Shown here piece after piece: positions 41,037 to 49,106 of a stretch of DNA of 64,000 bases. The stretch is from Desulfococcaceae bacterium HSG9. GTDB lineage: Bacteria; Desulfobacterota; Desulfobacteria; Desulfobacterales; JAUCGF01. A model generated the notes under the pieces. That model searched no databases and was not told the DNA's origin. It worked only from the letters and a program-made list of their open reading frames with translations. The stretch's first letter is position 1. Every line of letters starts with the position of its first letter. Both the position numbers and the translations under genes were made by a program. The DNA is taken from positions 20,873-84,872 of the forward strand of contig JAUCGF010000081.1 in the NCBI GenBank assembly GCA_030378005.1. Direction: 5' to 3'.

Positions 41037-41975
41037 ATGACCATATCACCCAAGTTAAACGCATTTTTAAAGCAAAGCAACACCTATATAGCAAGAATGA
41101 AAGCCAGAGGTGTGCTTCCCACACCGGAAACAGCGAGAGCCGGTATGGCCCAATTAACCGGTTTTGTCAGCAATATTCCTGAAATTGCGCATATTGAAGC
41201 CAGAACAATTATAACCCATAATTTAAAAATACCGGTCAAAATATACAGTCCGTCGCCAAATGTCCCCTTACCGGTGTTGATGTATTATCATGGTGGCGGC
41301 CATTTATGCGGAAACACCGACCAGTATGATCCGATTACAAGAAAACTGGCTCTATCCGCCAATGTCGTCGTTGTTTCCGTTGATTACCGCCTGGCTCCCG
41401 AAAATCCTTATCCGGCAGGTATCGATGATTGTTTTCACGCAACTTTAAACGTCTGGGATGTTTTGAATAATGTAAAACATCAGCGCCGTCAGTTTATTGC
41501 CGGTGACAGTGCCGGCGGCGCCATTGCCGCGTCAATCATTATGCGCAATCAGGAGCGACCTGACCTTGCCATCGAAAAACAAGTGCTGATTTATCCGGGC
41601 CTGGATTACACGCTCAGTTCCGCATCATACCAACACTGCGGCAACGGCTATTTACTTGAAACGGATAAAATACGATTCTATTTTGATAATTATTTTCAAC
41701 ATGATGAAGACCGCCTGAAAGCATCGCCACTGTTCGGCCGGTTTTCACCGGATATGCCCCAAACGCTTGTAATCACCGCAGGATTCGATCCGCTGAAAGA
41801 TGAGGGACGAGCATATTATACAAAGGTTAAGGAACAAGGGGTTTATGCATCGCATTACGAACTTCCGGGAATGATTCATGCTTTTATGAATTTGGAAGAT
41901 TTGGTTAAAAAAGAGGTGAGAGAGCTGTATCAGAAAATAGCTGACTTTTTGAAGAGTTCAACAAGTAGCAAGTAG
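41037..41975 (+). CDS. Alpha/beta hydrolase, hormone-sensitive-lipase type
   Basis: A 312-residue cytoplasmic esterase-like protein. Oxyanion motif YYHGGGHLCGN, nucleophile Ser in IAGDSAGGAIAAS, acid in AGFDPLKDEG and His in GMIHAFMNL form the expected triad. VDYRLAPENPYPAGIDDC is typical of the family. Substrates are probably short or medium acyl esters. CGGAGG lies before the ATG. The final residues STSSK and the TAG stop lie within the GTAGGGTGCGTT repeat (AGCAAGTAGGGTGCG), so the native end may have been altered. Confidence 0.92.
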   Translation: MTISPKLNAFLKQSNTYIARMKARGVLPTPETARAGMAQLTGFVSNIPEIAHIEARTIITHNLKIPVKIYSPSPNVPLPVLMYYHGGGHLCGNTDQYDPITRKLALSANVVVVSVDYRLAPENPYPAGIDDCFHATLNVWDVLNNVKHQRRQFIAGDSAGGAIAASIIMRNQERPDLAIEKQVLIYPGLDYTLSSASYQHCGNGYLLETDKIRFYFDNYFQHDEDRLKASPLFGRFSPDMPQTLVITAGFDPLKDEGRAYYTKVKEQGVYASHYELPGMIHAFMNLEDLVKKEVRELYQKIADFLKSSTSSK

Positions 41976-42122
41976 GGTGCGTTAGCAAAGCGTAACGGCA
42001 CCATGTTGATAAATACTTGCTCTTGCTCTTAATCTTAATCTTAATCATAATCATAATCTTACTCGAATGACAGGAGCAAGTAGCAAGTAGGGTGCGTTAG
42101 TGAAGCGTAACGCACCATGTTA
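41972..42122. repeat. Two GTAGGGTGCGTTAGC elements around a TAATCN array
   Basis: GTAGGGTGCGTTAGCAAAGC at 41972 and GTAGGGTGCGTTAGTGAAGC at 42087, both followed by GTAACG..CACCATGTT. Between them is a TAATCN array (42022-42064). A third copy is at 56970-57008. Confidence 0.85.
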
Positions 42123-42136
42123 ACAAAATAAGGCAA

Positions 42137-42162
42137 GGAGTGCCAAACTTACTTGGCACTCC
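42137..42162. terminator. Probable bidirectional terminator
   Basis: Perfect 10-bp arms GGAGTGCCAA and TTGGCACTCC with a 6-base loop, placed between two convergent genes. There is no long T-run on either side. Confidence 0.55.
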
Positions 42163-42186
42163 GATTATGCAGAAGCCAGATTCCGA

Positions 42187-44190
42187 TTATGATGGTGGAT
42201 AGGCGTAAAACGAAATGCCCTCATAACGCCATAGATCGGTAGCATTGAGAGACTCCTTTTCATTTTCATCTACGGTGTAATGATGCACCTTCAAAGTTTC
42301 GCTGTACAAGCGATACACGGGGATGGCACCTTCCGGATTGCCGACCGGAACATAAAAGACAGCACCGTCATTCTGCCAGATATTCCCAGCCTCAGCGATC
42401 AGATGCGCTATTTCATTTGTATCGACTGTGTAATGATGCGTTTGTAATCCCGCATTGTAAAAACGATGAACGGCCATAAGGGTGTTTTTTTCCTCCTGGG
42501 TCGCCGCATTATATTGATGCGGAAGAAAGACGTTATAGGTAGATTTCTCAAGCGTCCAAATATGGGCTGCGGTCGCAAGCAGATGATTTTTTTCATTTTC
42601 ATCTGCCGTAAACAAATGCTTCAACAAGACCGCGCTATAAAAACGATACATCGGATAAACGGTGCTAAGAACGCTTAACGTTGTGTTAGCTCCCAGAGAT
42701 CCCGATGCACCGGGGACAGGCATATCCAAGTCAATATCTATGCCGTAGTTGTTATAAATCTGACCGCCGTTTAAGTCCAGCGCCCATTCGCTCCAGTATC
42801 CCAAGCTAGAGATATCATCGCCGGCGACAACCGTATATTGAAAAGTTAAAATTTCCGTTCCGCTGCCGCTGCTGTAATAGGCCATTGCGGGAACTCCCCC
42901 TATGTTCAGGACCAGTTGCGGCGTACCTTTAACAAAGACCAACTGACTTAAATGAACAGCGAACTCCATGACATAACCGGCGACGAAAGGACCGGATGAC
43001 ATCAAGATTACATTCCCTACGCTTGCCGGTCCGGGTGGCGATGGTGGTATAGCCGTCATCAAAAAAGTAACGTGCTCATGGCCACCTGTAGTTGCATCTA
43101 TGGAATTAGCTAGGTTACAGTCAGTTGTGCCGGGATTATCAGTTGAAAAGATGTCAGTATACCATTCTGGGTAATAGAGTTTGGGATCATCATATTGGCC
43201 GCAAAGTGCATAGTATGTGCCGGGAGGAACCAAGACTCCCCAACCTCCGTTTTCATCGGTAGTCTGTTTCCATATAGGATTGGTTCCGCATTTGCTATCA
43301 TATATGGAGACTTCGATACCTGCTATTGGATCGTCTGGTGTGTCATCATCAAAAACTCCGCCGCCTATAAAATTACCCATTGCTAAGTCAAAATCAATAC
43401 CGGTTGTCGTTCCCCCATCGGTCACAGTCACCGGTGTAGCGCTGTAGCAACCATAGGCATCACCAGACGTGGAATAGTATTCATTTACAGTTAGATTTAA
43501 ATTAGCACATCCTACATTGGTCTTGGCGTAAACCGTTCCGATCGGCACAAAAACTTCGTAATCACCTGAAGCATCGGTTTGATTCCAGCTAGTCGACGCC
43601 GGCGTTCCCATAACCGAAAGCCAGTTTCCATCACAGGCATCATAGAAATCAATGCAAACACCTTGTATTGGCCCTGACGTATTCCGCACATTACCTGATA
43701 CCTTGCCGGCTCTTGTCAGTTTAAAGTCGATACCTGACGTTACTTCACCGGCCGTTACGGTGATTGTTTTTGCCATCAAAACGGCGGGGAAGACAGAATA
43801 ATCACAGCTATTATAAAGAACGCTGTTTTCGCCATCATACCAGTCCTGCATGTACCACGGAGATGTGCCTGAGTTATCCCAGTCAGCATTCACGTAATAA
43901 GTACCTGCCGGCAGATCAATAGAATTATAGTAGCCAAGTGCATCGGTTCCGATCCATGGAGTAGGAACAGGAAAGGGCCATGCTGAACCACAAGTAGCAC
44001 CGGCCGCCGGAGTAAACATAATAGAAGCACCCGCAATCGGTGTCACACCGTCTGCTTCATAAACGTGACCCCTAACCGTGCCATTCACCGCCCATGATAC
44101 GGTTGGAAATAAAAATAGAATTAAAAATAAAAAACAACAAATTTGCCATAATTTAACATTTTGCTTTCTTACGTTTTCAAAAATCATGCG
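42187..44190 (-). CDS. Large exported protein: carboxypeptidase-regulatory-like domains and C-terminal YRLY repeats
   Basis: A 667-residue exported protein (ATG at 44190 with AAGGAG before it; the longer frame is less likely). Signal peptide about 1-35. Three or four beta-sandwich segments of carboxypeptidase-regulatory type (VRGHVYEADGVTPIAGASI; SGNVRNTSGPIQGVCIDFYD; GGGVFDDDTPDDPIAGIEV), a further beta-rich region, and a C-terminal set of three ~45-residue repeats with YRFYSAVLLKHLFTADENEK, HRFYNAGLQTHHYTVDTNE and YRLYSETLKVHHYTVDENEK. These last resemble DUF5648, also present in the protein at 46196. Probably a cell-surface adhesin or sugar-binding protein. Confidence 0.82.
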   Translation of the reverse strand, partial: RMIFENVRKQNVKLWQICCFLFLILFLFPTVSWAVNGTVRGHVYEADGVTPIAGASIMFTPAAGATCGSAWPFPVPTPWIGTDALGYYNSIDLPAGTYYVNADWDNSGTSPWYMQDWYDGENSVLYNSCDYSVFPAVLMAKTITVTAGEVTSGIDFKLTRAGKVSGNVRNTSGPIQGVCIDFYDACDGNWLSVMGTPASTSWNQTDASGDYEVFVPIGTVYAKTNVGCANLNLTVNEYYSTSGDAYGCYSATPVTVTDGGTTTGIDFDLAMGNFIGGGVFDDDTPDDPIAGIEVSIYDSKCGTNPIWKQTTDENGGWGVLVPPGTYYALCGQYDDPKLYYPEWYTDIFSTDNPGTTDCNLANSIDATTGGHEHVTFLMTAIPPSPPGPASVGNVILMSSGPFVAGYVMEFAVHLSQLVFVKGTPQLVLNIGGVPAMAYYSSGSGTEILTFQYTVVAGDDISSLGYWSEWALDLNGGQIYNNYGIDIDLDMPVPGASGSLGANTTLSVLSTVYPMYRFYSAVLLKHLFTADENEKNHLLATAAHIWTLEKSTYNVFLPHQYNAATQEEKNTLMAVHRFYNAGLQTHHYTVDTNEIAHLIAEAGNIWQNDGAVFYVPVGNPEGAIPVYRLYSETLKVHHYTVDENEKESLNATDLWRYEGISFYAYPPS

Positions 44191-44796
44191 AAACTCCTTT
44201 TTTTTAAAGATTTTTGTACTTTTAAAATGCGTCTGATTAAAACTTGTTATGTTGCAATCAGTGTCGCTGTTTAAACTTGCCAATCAAAATAAAAAATATT
44301 TTGTTTATCTTTTAATCACCTCCTTTTCATCTGATAGTTGAATAAAATCGTTTGAGATGTTCATCGCTCACCATCAAACCCTAGTATCAGTAGATCGAAA
44401 AGTTCTTTAAAAGTTCCATAGGAACGCCATGTTTGTAGCAGATGTCAGCCCCGTGCCTCTTAGTCCCATATATGGACGGTATGTCGGCATCGGAATATGC
44501 CGTCCATATATGGGACTCAGCGAACACGGGGGATTCGGATTCTACAAATATGCCGCTCCTACGGAGCTGAAAACAGACATGCCGTTCGTCACCTTTCAAA
44601 AACTTTCCGATCTACTGAATTTGAATGATTTGCAACTCAGAAGGCCTTTTAGGATACCCTAAGTTGCAAATAATTAATCATTGCTTCGTCAACTGACTGA
44701 ACTGTCTTACGACAATACGGCTTGAAACTGCAAGAACGGCGCTACATTATCACATTTTGATGATTTCATAAGTTTGTAAGTTGCCGAATTGATTGG
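44191..44796. other. Intergenic region with MITE A1 copy 3
   Basis: 44191-44330 is AT-rich upstream DNA of the exported-protein gene. A consensus-like Shine-Dalgarno string AAGGAGGTGATT on the minus strand (44319-44330) is followed only by a four-codon frame. The MITE occupies 44388-44617. No gene is visible in 44618-44793. Confidence 0.6.
44388..44617. mobile_element. MITE-like element A1, copy 3, reverse orientation
   Basis: 230 bp with termini CAGTAGATCGAAAAGTT and AACTTTCCGATCTACTG and interior arms GTCCATATATGGAC-type. Its sequence is the reverse complement of the copies at 6420 and 6649. Flanks AGTAT and AATTT do not match, so no target duplication is seen. Confidence 0.85.
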
Positions 44797-44869
44797 TGCC
44801 CCCGGCAGGAATCGAACCTGCGGCGCACGGATTAGGAATCCGATGCTCTATCCACTGAGCTACGGGGGC
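44794..44869 (-). tRNA. tRNA-Arg (anticodon CCU)
   Basis: A full cloverleaf on the minus strand: acceptor GCCCCCG paired with CGGGGGC, D arm GCTCAGTGGATAGAGC, anticodon loop TTCCTAA giving CCU, T arm GCAGGTTCGATTCCTGC, discriminator A. CCA is encoded (44794-44796). Position 27-43 of the anticodon stem is a U-U mismatch. Reads AGG codons. Confidence 0.95.
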
Positions 44870-45316
44870 GATTTTTAATATACACACTCGAAAGCCATAA
44901 TTTGTGATTTTATGGTTTAGGTTTCAATCTTTAGCGTAAACACCCTGGCGCTTGAAAAATAAAATTGTTTAAGCAGTGCGTATAGACTAAGGGACTTTCC
45001 CATAAATAAACTACCAATAAAATCCGTAATGTAGGGTGGGTGTAGAGAAACGAAACCCACCATTAATCTTAAAATACGGCAGGGAGTGCAAAAATTAAGC
45101 GCAGCGATTTTTTGCCGGGTCCTGAATCTGTAAGCATCCGGGGGGAACCGAATGCTGAAAATTGCCTCACTTAATTTTTGCACTTCTAAACTTTCCATCT
45201 ACTGATACAAAATCTTTATACTGATTCTGGTATCTTTGCAAGTTCTTTCCTCTACATTTTATCAAAATATTTTATTTTGATGGTGAATTTCAACTTCTTT
45301 ATAAAAATTTAAAAAA
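44870..45316. other. Intergenic region with palindromes
   Basis: Contains GTAGGGTGGGTGTAGAGAAA at 45031-45068 (matching the larger palindrome at 53765), an inverted repeat from AGTGCAAAAATTAAGC (45085) to CTTAATTTTTGCACT (45185), and a solo right end of MITE A (CTTTCCATCTACTG at 45191-45204). No gene recognised. Confidence 0.65.
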
Positions 45317-45400
45317 AATGAAAGAAAAACGAACACTCACTTGTATTAGCAAGTGAAAGGTATGAAACATTTATTAATCATTTAATTAAAGGAGCAAAGA
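45317..45400 (+). promoter_or_regulatory. Conserved upstream block, copy 1 (for 45401)
   Basis: An 84-bp block shared with 50002-50085 and 50562-50645. It contains the palindrome TCACTTG-TATTAG-CAAGTGA at 45337-45356, which ends 44 bases before the ATG, then GGTATGAAACATTTATTAAT and the ribosome site AAAGGAGC. Likely a shared promoter/operator and 5' leader. Confidence 0.8.
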
Positions 45401-45799
45401 ATGAAGATTTCGAAAATTATGACAATGGCAGGGATTGGGTTTTTGGCTATCGTTTTGCTGGTTCTGCCGATGAATGCGGATGCAGGCAGGTTCAGAGGTG
45501 CGCGTGGCGGCAGTGGATCCGGTGGCGGAGGCAATTTTGTCGATGCGAATGGCGACGGCGTATGTGATTTTTACGGAACCGGAGCCGGTGGCGGAGCTAA
45601 TTTTGTCGATGCCGACGGTAACGGCGTATGCGATTATTTTGACACCAACATGGCGGGTTACACAGACGCTAACGGCAATGGCATCAATGATTACTATGAA
45701 GCCGGCGGTGCCGGATTTGTCGATGCTGACAATAACGGCGTGTGCGACTACTTTGAAGGCGGCTTCGGCGGGCGCAGAGGCGGCGGACGCAGAGGGTAA
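45401..45799 (+). CDS. Small secreted calcium-loop repeat protein, leader family
   Basis: A 132-residue exported protein. Signal peptide about 1-29 (IVLLVLPMNADAG), shared with the proteins at 47590, 50086 and 50646. The mature part has a Gly/Ser-rich stretch and four EF-loop/dockerin-like units: DANGDGVCDF, DADGNGVCDY, DANGNGINDY and DADNNGVCDY, three of them with a Cys at the same place. The end is GGRRGGGRRG. Such DxNxDGxxD loops bind calcium in known families; the odd number of cysteines could allow cross-linking or metal binding. Nearly identical to the protein at 50646, so one is a recent copy. Likely extracellular; function unknown. Confidence 0.85.
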   Translation: MKISKIMTMAGIGFLAIVLLVLPMNADAGRFRGARGGSGSGGGGNFVDANGDGVCDFYGTGAGGGANFVDADGNGVCDYFDTNMAGYTDANGNGINDYYEAGGAGFVDADNNGVCDYFEGGFGGRRGGGRRG

Positions 45800-45889
45800 T
45801 AGACGGTCGATAAGTTAAATGAACTTTGGGGTGAGCGTGGTGGCGTTCACCCTGATAACAAATAGCCGGTTTTAAGTTGTCAACGTGGA

Positions 45890-45998
45890 AATAAGTACTT
45901 GGACATATATTTTCAGGTTACAAATTATGCTGGAAATCGGATTTTTCTAAAAAATCCGATTTCTAAAATACCGGAAAACTTTTGTCCAGATACTTATT
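45890..45998. mobile_element. MITE-like element B, copy 1
   Basis: 109 bp with inverted ends AATAAGTACTTGGACA and TGTCCAGATACTTATT (14 of 16 match). The interior has GAAATCGGATTTTTCTAAAA/AAATCCGATTTC arms. A related element is at 48793-48896 and a fragment at 37768-37780. Part of it was copied by the 159-bp tandem duplication. Confidence 0.7.
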
Positions 45999-46250
45999 AC
46001 AATTAAAACATTGTTCAAACAGAAAGGGACGATATAATGAAAACTGTTAAAAATATCAGAAAAATCACAAGTTTTTTAGCTGCATCAGCAAGAAATCGGA
46101 TTTTTCTAAAAAATCCGATTTCTAAAATACCGGAAAACTTTTGTCCAGATACTTATTACAATTAAAACATTGTTCAAACAGAAAGGGACGATATAATGAA
46201 AACTGTTAAAAATATGAAAAAAATCACAAGTTTTTTAGTTGCATCAGCAA
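45933..46250. repeat. Tandem 159-bp duplication over a promoter and signal-peptide start
   Basis: Units 45933-46091 and 46092-46250 are almost identical. Each contains half of element B, the ribosome site AGAAAGGGAC and the first 18 codons of the gene at 46196. Confidence 0.92.
46037..46165 (+). pseudogene. Aborted leader copy created by tandem duplication
   Basis: ATG 46037 with AAAGGGAC before it starts a 42-codon frame. Its first 18 residues (MKTVKNIRKITSFLAASA) match the signal peptide of the protein at 46196, after which the frame runs into repeat DNA and stops at 46163. It could be translated as a leader peptide but probably has no function of its own. Confidence 0.8.
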
Positions 46251-47320
46251 TAATGATTTTTTGGGTGACACCTGGTTTTGGGGAAGTTCCGGTTTACCGA
46301 TTATATAATACCGTATCAAAAGTGCTTTTATATTCTACCGACGCAAATGAAAAGGCGGTCTTGGAAGCCAATCCGGATTGGAATTATGAAGGCATAGTCT
46401 GGTACGGGTATGAAGGTGATGTCGGTCAATATCCGATTTATCGTCTCTATAGCCCGGTATCAGGAAAACATCTTTTCACAATGGATGAAAATGAAAAAAA
46501 TGTTCTTGAAGCCGATCCGAATTGGCAGTTTGAAAAGATCGCCTGGTATGCCAACGCAACGCCCTACTCCGGTGATATTCCGGTTTATCGTTTGTATAGC
46601 GACGGTTTAAAACAACACCTATATACCGCTGATGTGAATGAAAAAACCACACTGGCAGCGGCACCGGCCCCTCCGCTATCCGCCGCATATCCCATGTTTT
46701 TGGATGACAACAACAACGGGATAAATGACTACATCGAAAAAGACACTCATTTTTCAGTCTCTGATGGAAATGGTATGTGGAAATATGAAGGTATTGCGTA
46801 CTATACTATGGCCGCACAATCTTCCCGCTATTCCGATTCTAATAACAACGCTAACGGCACGGCGCAACAGACGACGGTTTCCAACGGCACGGCGCAACTT
46901 AACGGTATGATCCAACAGGGAACGGGTTTGCATAATCATGCTTTCACTGATTTGAACGGAGACGGAGTATGCGACTACGGACAAAACGGCAGCGGCACAT
47001 GGCATGGCCCCGGTTTCACCGACGCGAATAACAATGGTCTGTGTGACTATTGGGATTCTGATTCTCCTCAGTATAACCAGCATCAGGGGATGTTTTTTCA
47101 GGATGAGAATCAGAACAAGATAAACGATTACTGTGAAAACTGGCAGCATGACGGGTATGACCATAATTTTACGGATACAAACGGAGACGGAGTATGCGAC
47201 TATGCACAGAACGGCAACGCTGCATGGCACGGCCCCGGTTTCACAGATGGAAACAACAATGGCGTGAGCGATTGCTGGGAGGCCGGCGGAACAGGGCATG
47301 GCAACAGTCGCTATAATTGA
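46196..47320 (+). CDS. Exported protein with three YRLY repeats and six calcium loops
   Basis: A 374-residue exported protein; signal peptide about 1-29 (ending GFG). Residues ~32-165 hold three ~45-residue repeats of DUF5648 type (VYRLYNTVSKVLLYSTDANE, IYRLYSPVSGKHLFTMDENE, VYRLYSDGLKQHLYTADVNE with WxYEGI). These are followed by calcium-type loops: DDNNNGINDY, DLNGDGVCDY, DANNNGLCDY, DENQNKINDY, DTNGDGVCDY and DGNNNGVSDC. The first loop is spliced into the third YRLY repeat. It thus joins the fold seen in the protein at 42187 with the loops of the small proteins at 45401 and 50646. Probably cell-surface or secreted and calcium dependent. Confidence 0.85.
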   Translation: MKTVKNMKKITSFLVASAIMIFWVTPGFGEVPVYRLYNTVSKVLLYSTDANEKAVLEANPDWNYEGIVWYGYEGDVGQYPIYRLYSPVSGKHLFTMDENEKNVLEADPNWQFEKIAWYANATPYSGDIPVYRLYSDGLKQHLYTADVNEKTTLAAAPAPPLSAAYPMFLDDNNNGINDYIEKDTHFSVSDGNGMWKYEGIAYYTMAAQSSRYSDSNNNANGTAQQTTVSNGTAQLNGMIQQGTGLHNHAFTDLNGDGVCDYGQNGSGTWHGPGFTDANNNGLCDYWDSDSPQYNQHQGMFFQDENQNKINDYCENWQHDGYDHNFTDTNGDGVCDYAQNGNAAWHGPGFTDGNNNGVSDCWEAGGTGHGNSRYN

Positions 47321-47350
47321 CAGCGGCCTTTATCGCTGATGACATATTAT

Positions 47351-47517
47351 CAGTAGATGGAAAAAGTCTTTTGAGACCTCGTTCCCACGCTTTGCGTGGG
47401 AACGCCTTGGGGACGCTTCGCGTCCAGGAGAGCGCACAGAACAGGACGCGAAGCGTCCGTGTCGCATTCCCACGCAAAGCGTGGGAACGAGAATGTGTAC
47501 GAACTTTCCATCTACTG
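47351..47517. mobile_element. MITE-like element A2, intact copy
   Basis: 167 bp with termini CAGTAGATGGAAAAAGT and ACTTTCCATCTACTG-type ends, flanked by ATTAT on both sides (47346-47350 and 47518-47522). The interior holds three nested palindromes: TTCCCACGCTTTGCGTGGGAA, GGACGCTTCGCGTCC and their mirror copies. The nesting makes one long hairpin. Confidence 0.88.
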
Positions 47518-47589
47518 ATTATTAAACCTGCGAATCAAAAAAATAATGTGGATGCCAAACGGTATTAATTAATTAAAAAGGAGCAAAAA

Positions 47590-48378
47590 ATGAAAACTTT
47601 AAAAATGATGACAATGACAGGAATTGTTGTTTTAGCTATCGGTTTGCTGGTTCTGCCCATGAATGCGGATGCTGGCATGGGAAGGGGCGGAGGTGCCGGA
47701 AAGGGCGGGCGCGGAAATTTGGGTATGCAAACCGGAGGTTCCGGAATCATCGCTAATTTGCCTTATCAAGAGTTAAGCGAAGAGGAACGTGATGGCCTGA
47801 TACAGATGCGCGAGGAAGAAAAACTGGCAAGAGATGTTTATCTCACTTTATATGAAACATGGAACGTGGGCATATTTGCGAATATCTCCCGTGCTGAACA
47901 GCGCCACATGGATGCTGTGAAGATATTGCTTGATAAATATGGCATTGACGATCCTATGACAGATCCGGCCCAAGGTGTTTTCACTTCAATTGAAATGCAG
48001 GGATTATATGATTCGCTGGTTGAAAAGGGCCGTCAGTCTCTTACAGATGCTTTATATGTCGGTGCTACAATCGAAGACCTTGATATTAAAGATTTGTATG
48101 ATTTCTTGGAACAAACTGATAATTCGGACATCAAAACCGTTTATCAAAATCTGGCCAAAGGTTCCAGAAATCACTTGCGCGCTTTTGTTTCGCAGTTATC
48201 CGCCAACGGTGTGGAGTATGAAGCCCAATATCTGCCGCCTGTGGATGTCGATGAAATTGTCAATTCCCCTCATGAAAGAGGCCCTGTTGATGAAAATGGT
48301 CAACAAATTGGAGGAGGACGCGGGCAAGGACAAGGACAAGGATTCGGTCGAGGCATGGGCAAAGGAGGATGGCAATAA
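47590..48378 (+). CDS. Exported DUF2202 ferritin-like protein, leader family
   Basis: A 262-residue exported protein. Its signal peptide (about 1-29, LLVLPMNADAG) belongs to the same family as 45401, 50086 and 50646. After a Gly-rich stretch comes a four-helix DUF2202 domain (about 60-220) with EEEKLARDVYLTLYETW, ISRAEQRHMDAVKILLDKY and a second metal-type helix GSRNHLRAF; the Glu/His pattern suits a ferritin-like di-metal site. The C-terminus is a Gly/Gln-rich tail (GRGQGQGQGFGRGMGKGG). Ribosome site AAAGGAGC. Related DUF2202 proteins are exported and of unknown function. The leader and the low-complexity tail tie it to the neighbouring small proteins. Confidence 0.85.
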   Translation: MKTLKMMTMTGIVVLAIGLLVLPMNADAGMGRGGGAGKGGRGNLGMQTGGSGIIANLPYQELSEEERDGLIQMREEEKLARDVYLTLYETWNVGIFANISRAEQRHMDAVKILLDKYGIDDPMTDPAQGVFTSIEMQGLYDSLVEKGRQSLTDALYVGATIEDLDIKDLYDFLEQTDNSDIKTVYQNLAKGSRNHLRAFVSQLSANGVEYEAQYLPPVDVDEIVNSPHERGPVDENGQQIGGGRGQGQGQGFGRGMGKGGWQ

Positions 48379-48461
48379 TCCAAGAAATAACGCTACAAAA
48401 TTCTTAATATGATCCACAATGTGGCGAAAGAAATAATTTCTGGATGAACTTAATACAGTCG

Positions 48462-48491
48462 AAAGGCAGGCATTGATTGGCTGCCTTTTTT
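48462..48491 (+). terminator. Intrinsic terminator after the DUF2202 gene
   Basis: Stem AGGCAG/CTGCCT with a loop of ~11 bases followed by TTTTTT. Confidence 0.75.
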
Positions 48492-49106
48492 CATTTATAG
48501 TTTCCGACAGGAAAAGAACATAATTGCCAACATTAAGGATAGGCCGTTATCGGCTTGTCCTTTGTGAAACTTGTGGCCAAGTACTCAGTCTCTTCCATGC
48601 AGCCAGTTTCAGTTCAACTTCTCTTTTCTCAAACTGCCTTGTAAACTCATTTTCTCATAATATAATTTTCTACAAAGCACGCTCTGATTTAACCCGGTCT
48701 ATCTGAGAATTGCTATCCGCCAATATTTTCTATTTTGGATGTAAACTAATTTGCATGGAGGTTCGTCTAAGCAAATAGATGAAGACTTCAGCATAAGTAC
48801 TTGGACAAAAGTTTTACGGTATTTTATACACCGCTCAAGGCAGGTTTGCAACCCCGGCGAGAGCGATGCCAGGAAACTTATGGGCAAGTACTTAATGAGG
48901 AGTTCGACTCACGAAAAATATTGATAATCGGATATTCGGCTTCATTATAGAAGCAGTAGGTTGGGTTAGCGATAGCGTAACCCGACCCACTGCCTAAAAT
49001 GCTGATTCAAATCGGATTTGCTCAAGAGGGGGAGTGAACGGTTACGATCCTTACGGATGTCTGACAAAAACCCTAAACAGTAAAGATGATAAGGAGGTAT
49101 TGTATT
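48492..49106. other. Intergenic region with element B copy 2 and a palindrome
   Basis: Element B relative at 48793-48896 (ATAAGTACTTGGACAAAAG...TGGGCAAGTACTTAAT), GTAGGTTGGGTTAGCGATAG palindrome at 48957-48990, and GGGGGAGTGAACGGTTACGA at 49028 (also near 27920). No gene seen in 48492-48792. Confidence 0.65.

Noticed and set aside
44312..44330. 16S rRNA 3'-end-like string AATCACCTCCTTTTC
   Set aside because: No other rRNA sequence around it; it is simply a strong Shine-Dalgarno complement on the opposite strand with no long frame behind it.
45474..45818. Alternative +1 frames over the calcium-loop genes (also 50680-51063)
   Set aside because: No ribosome site or signal peptide; the other frame has leader, loops and stop before a terminator.
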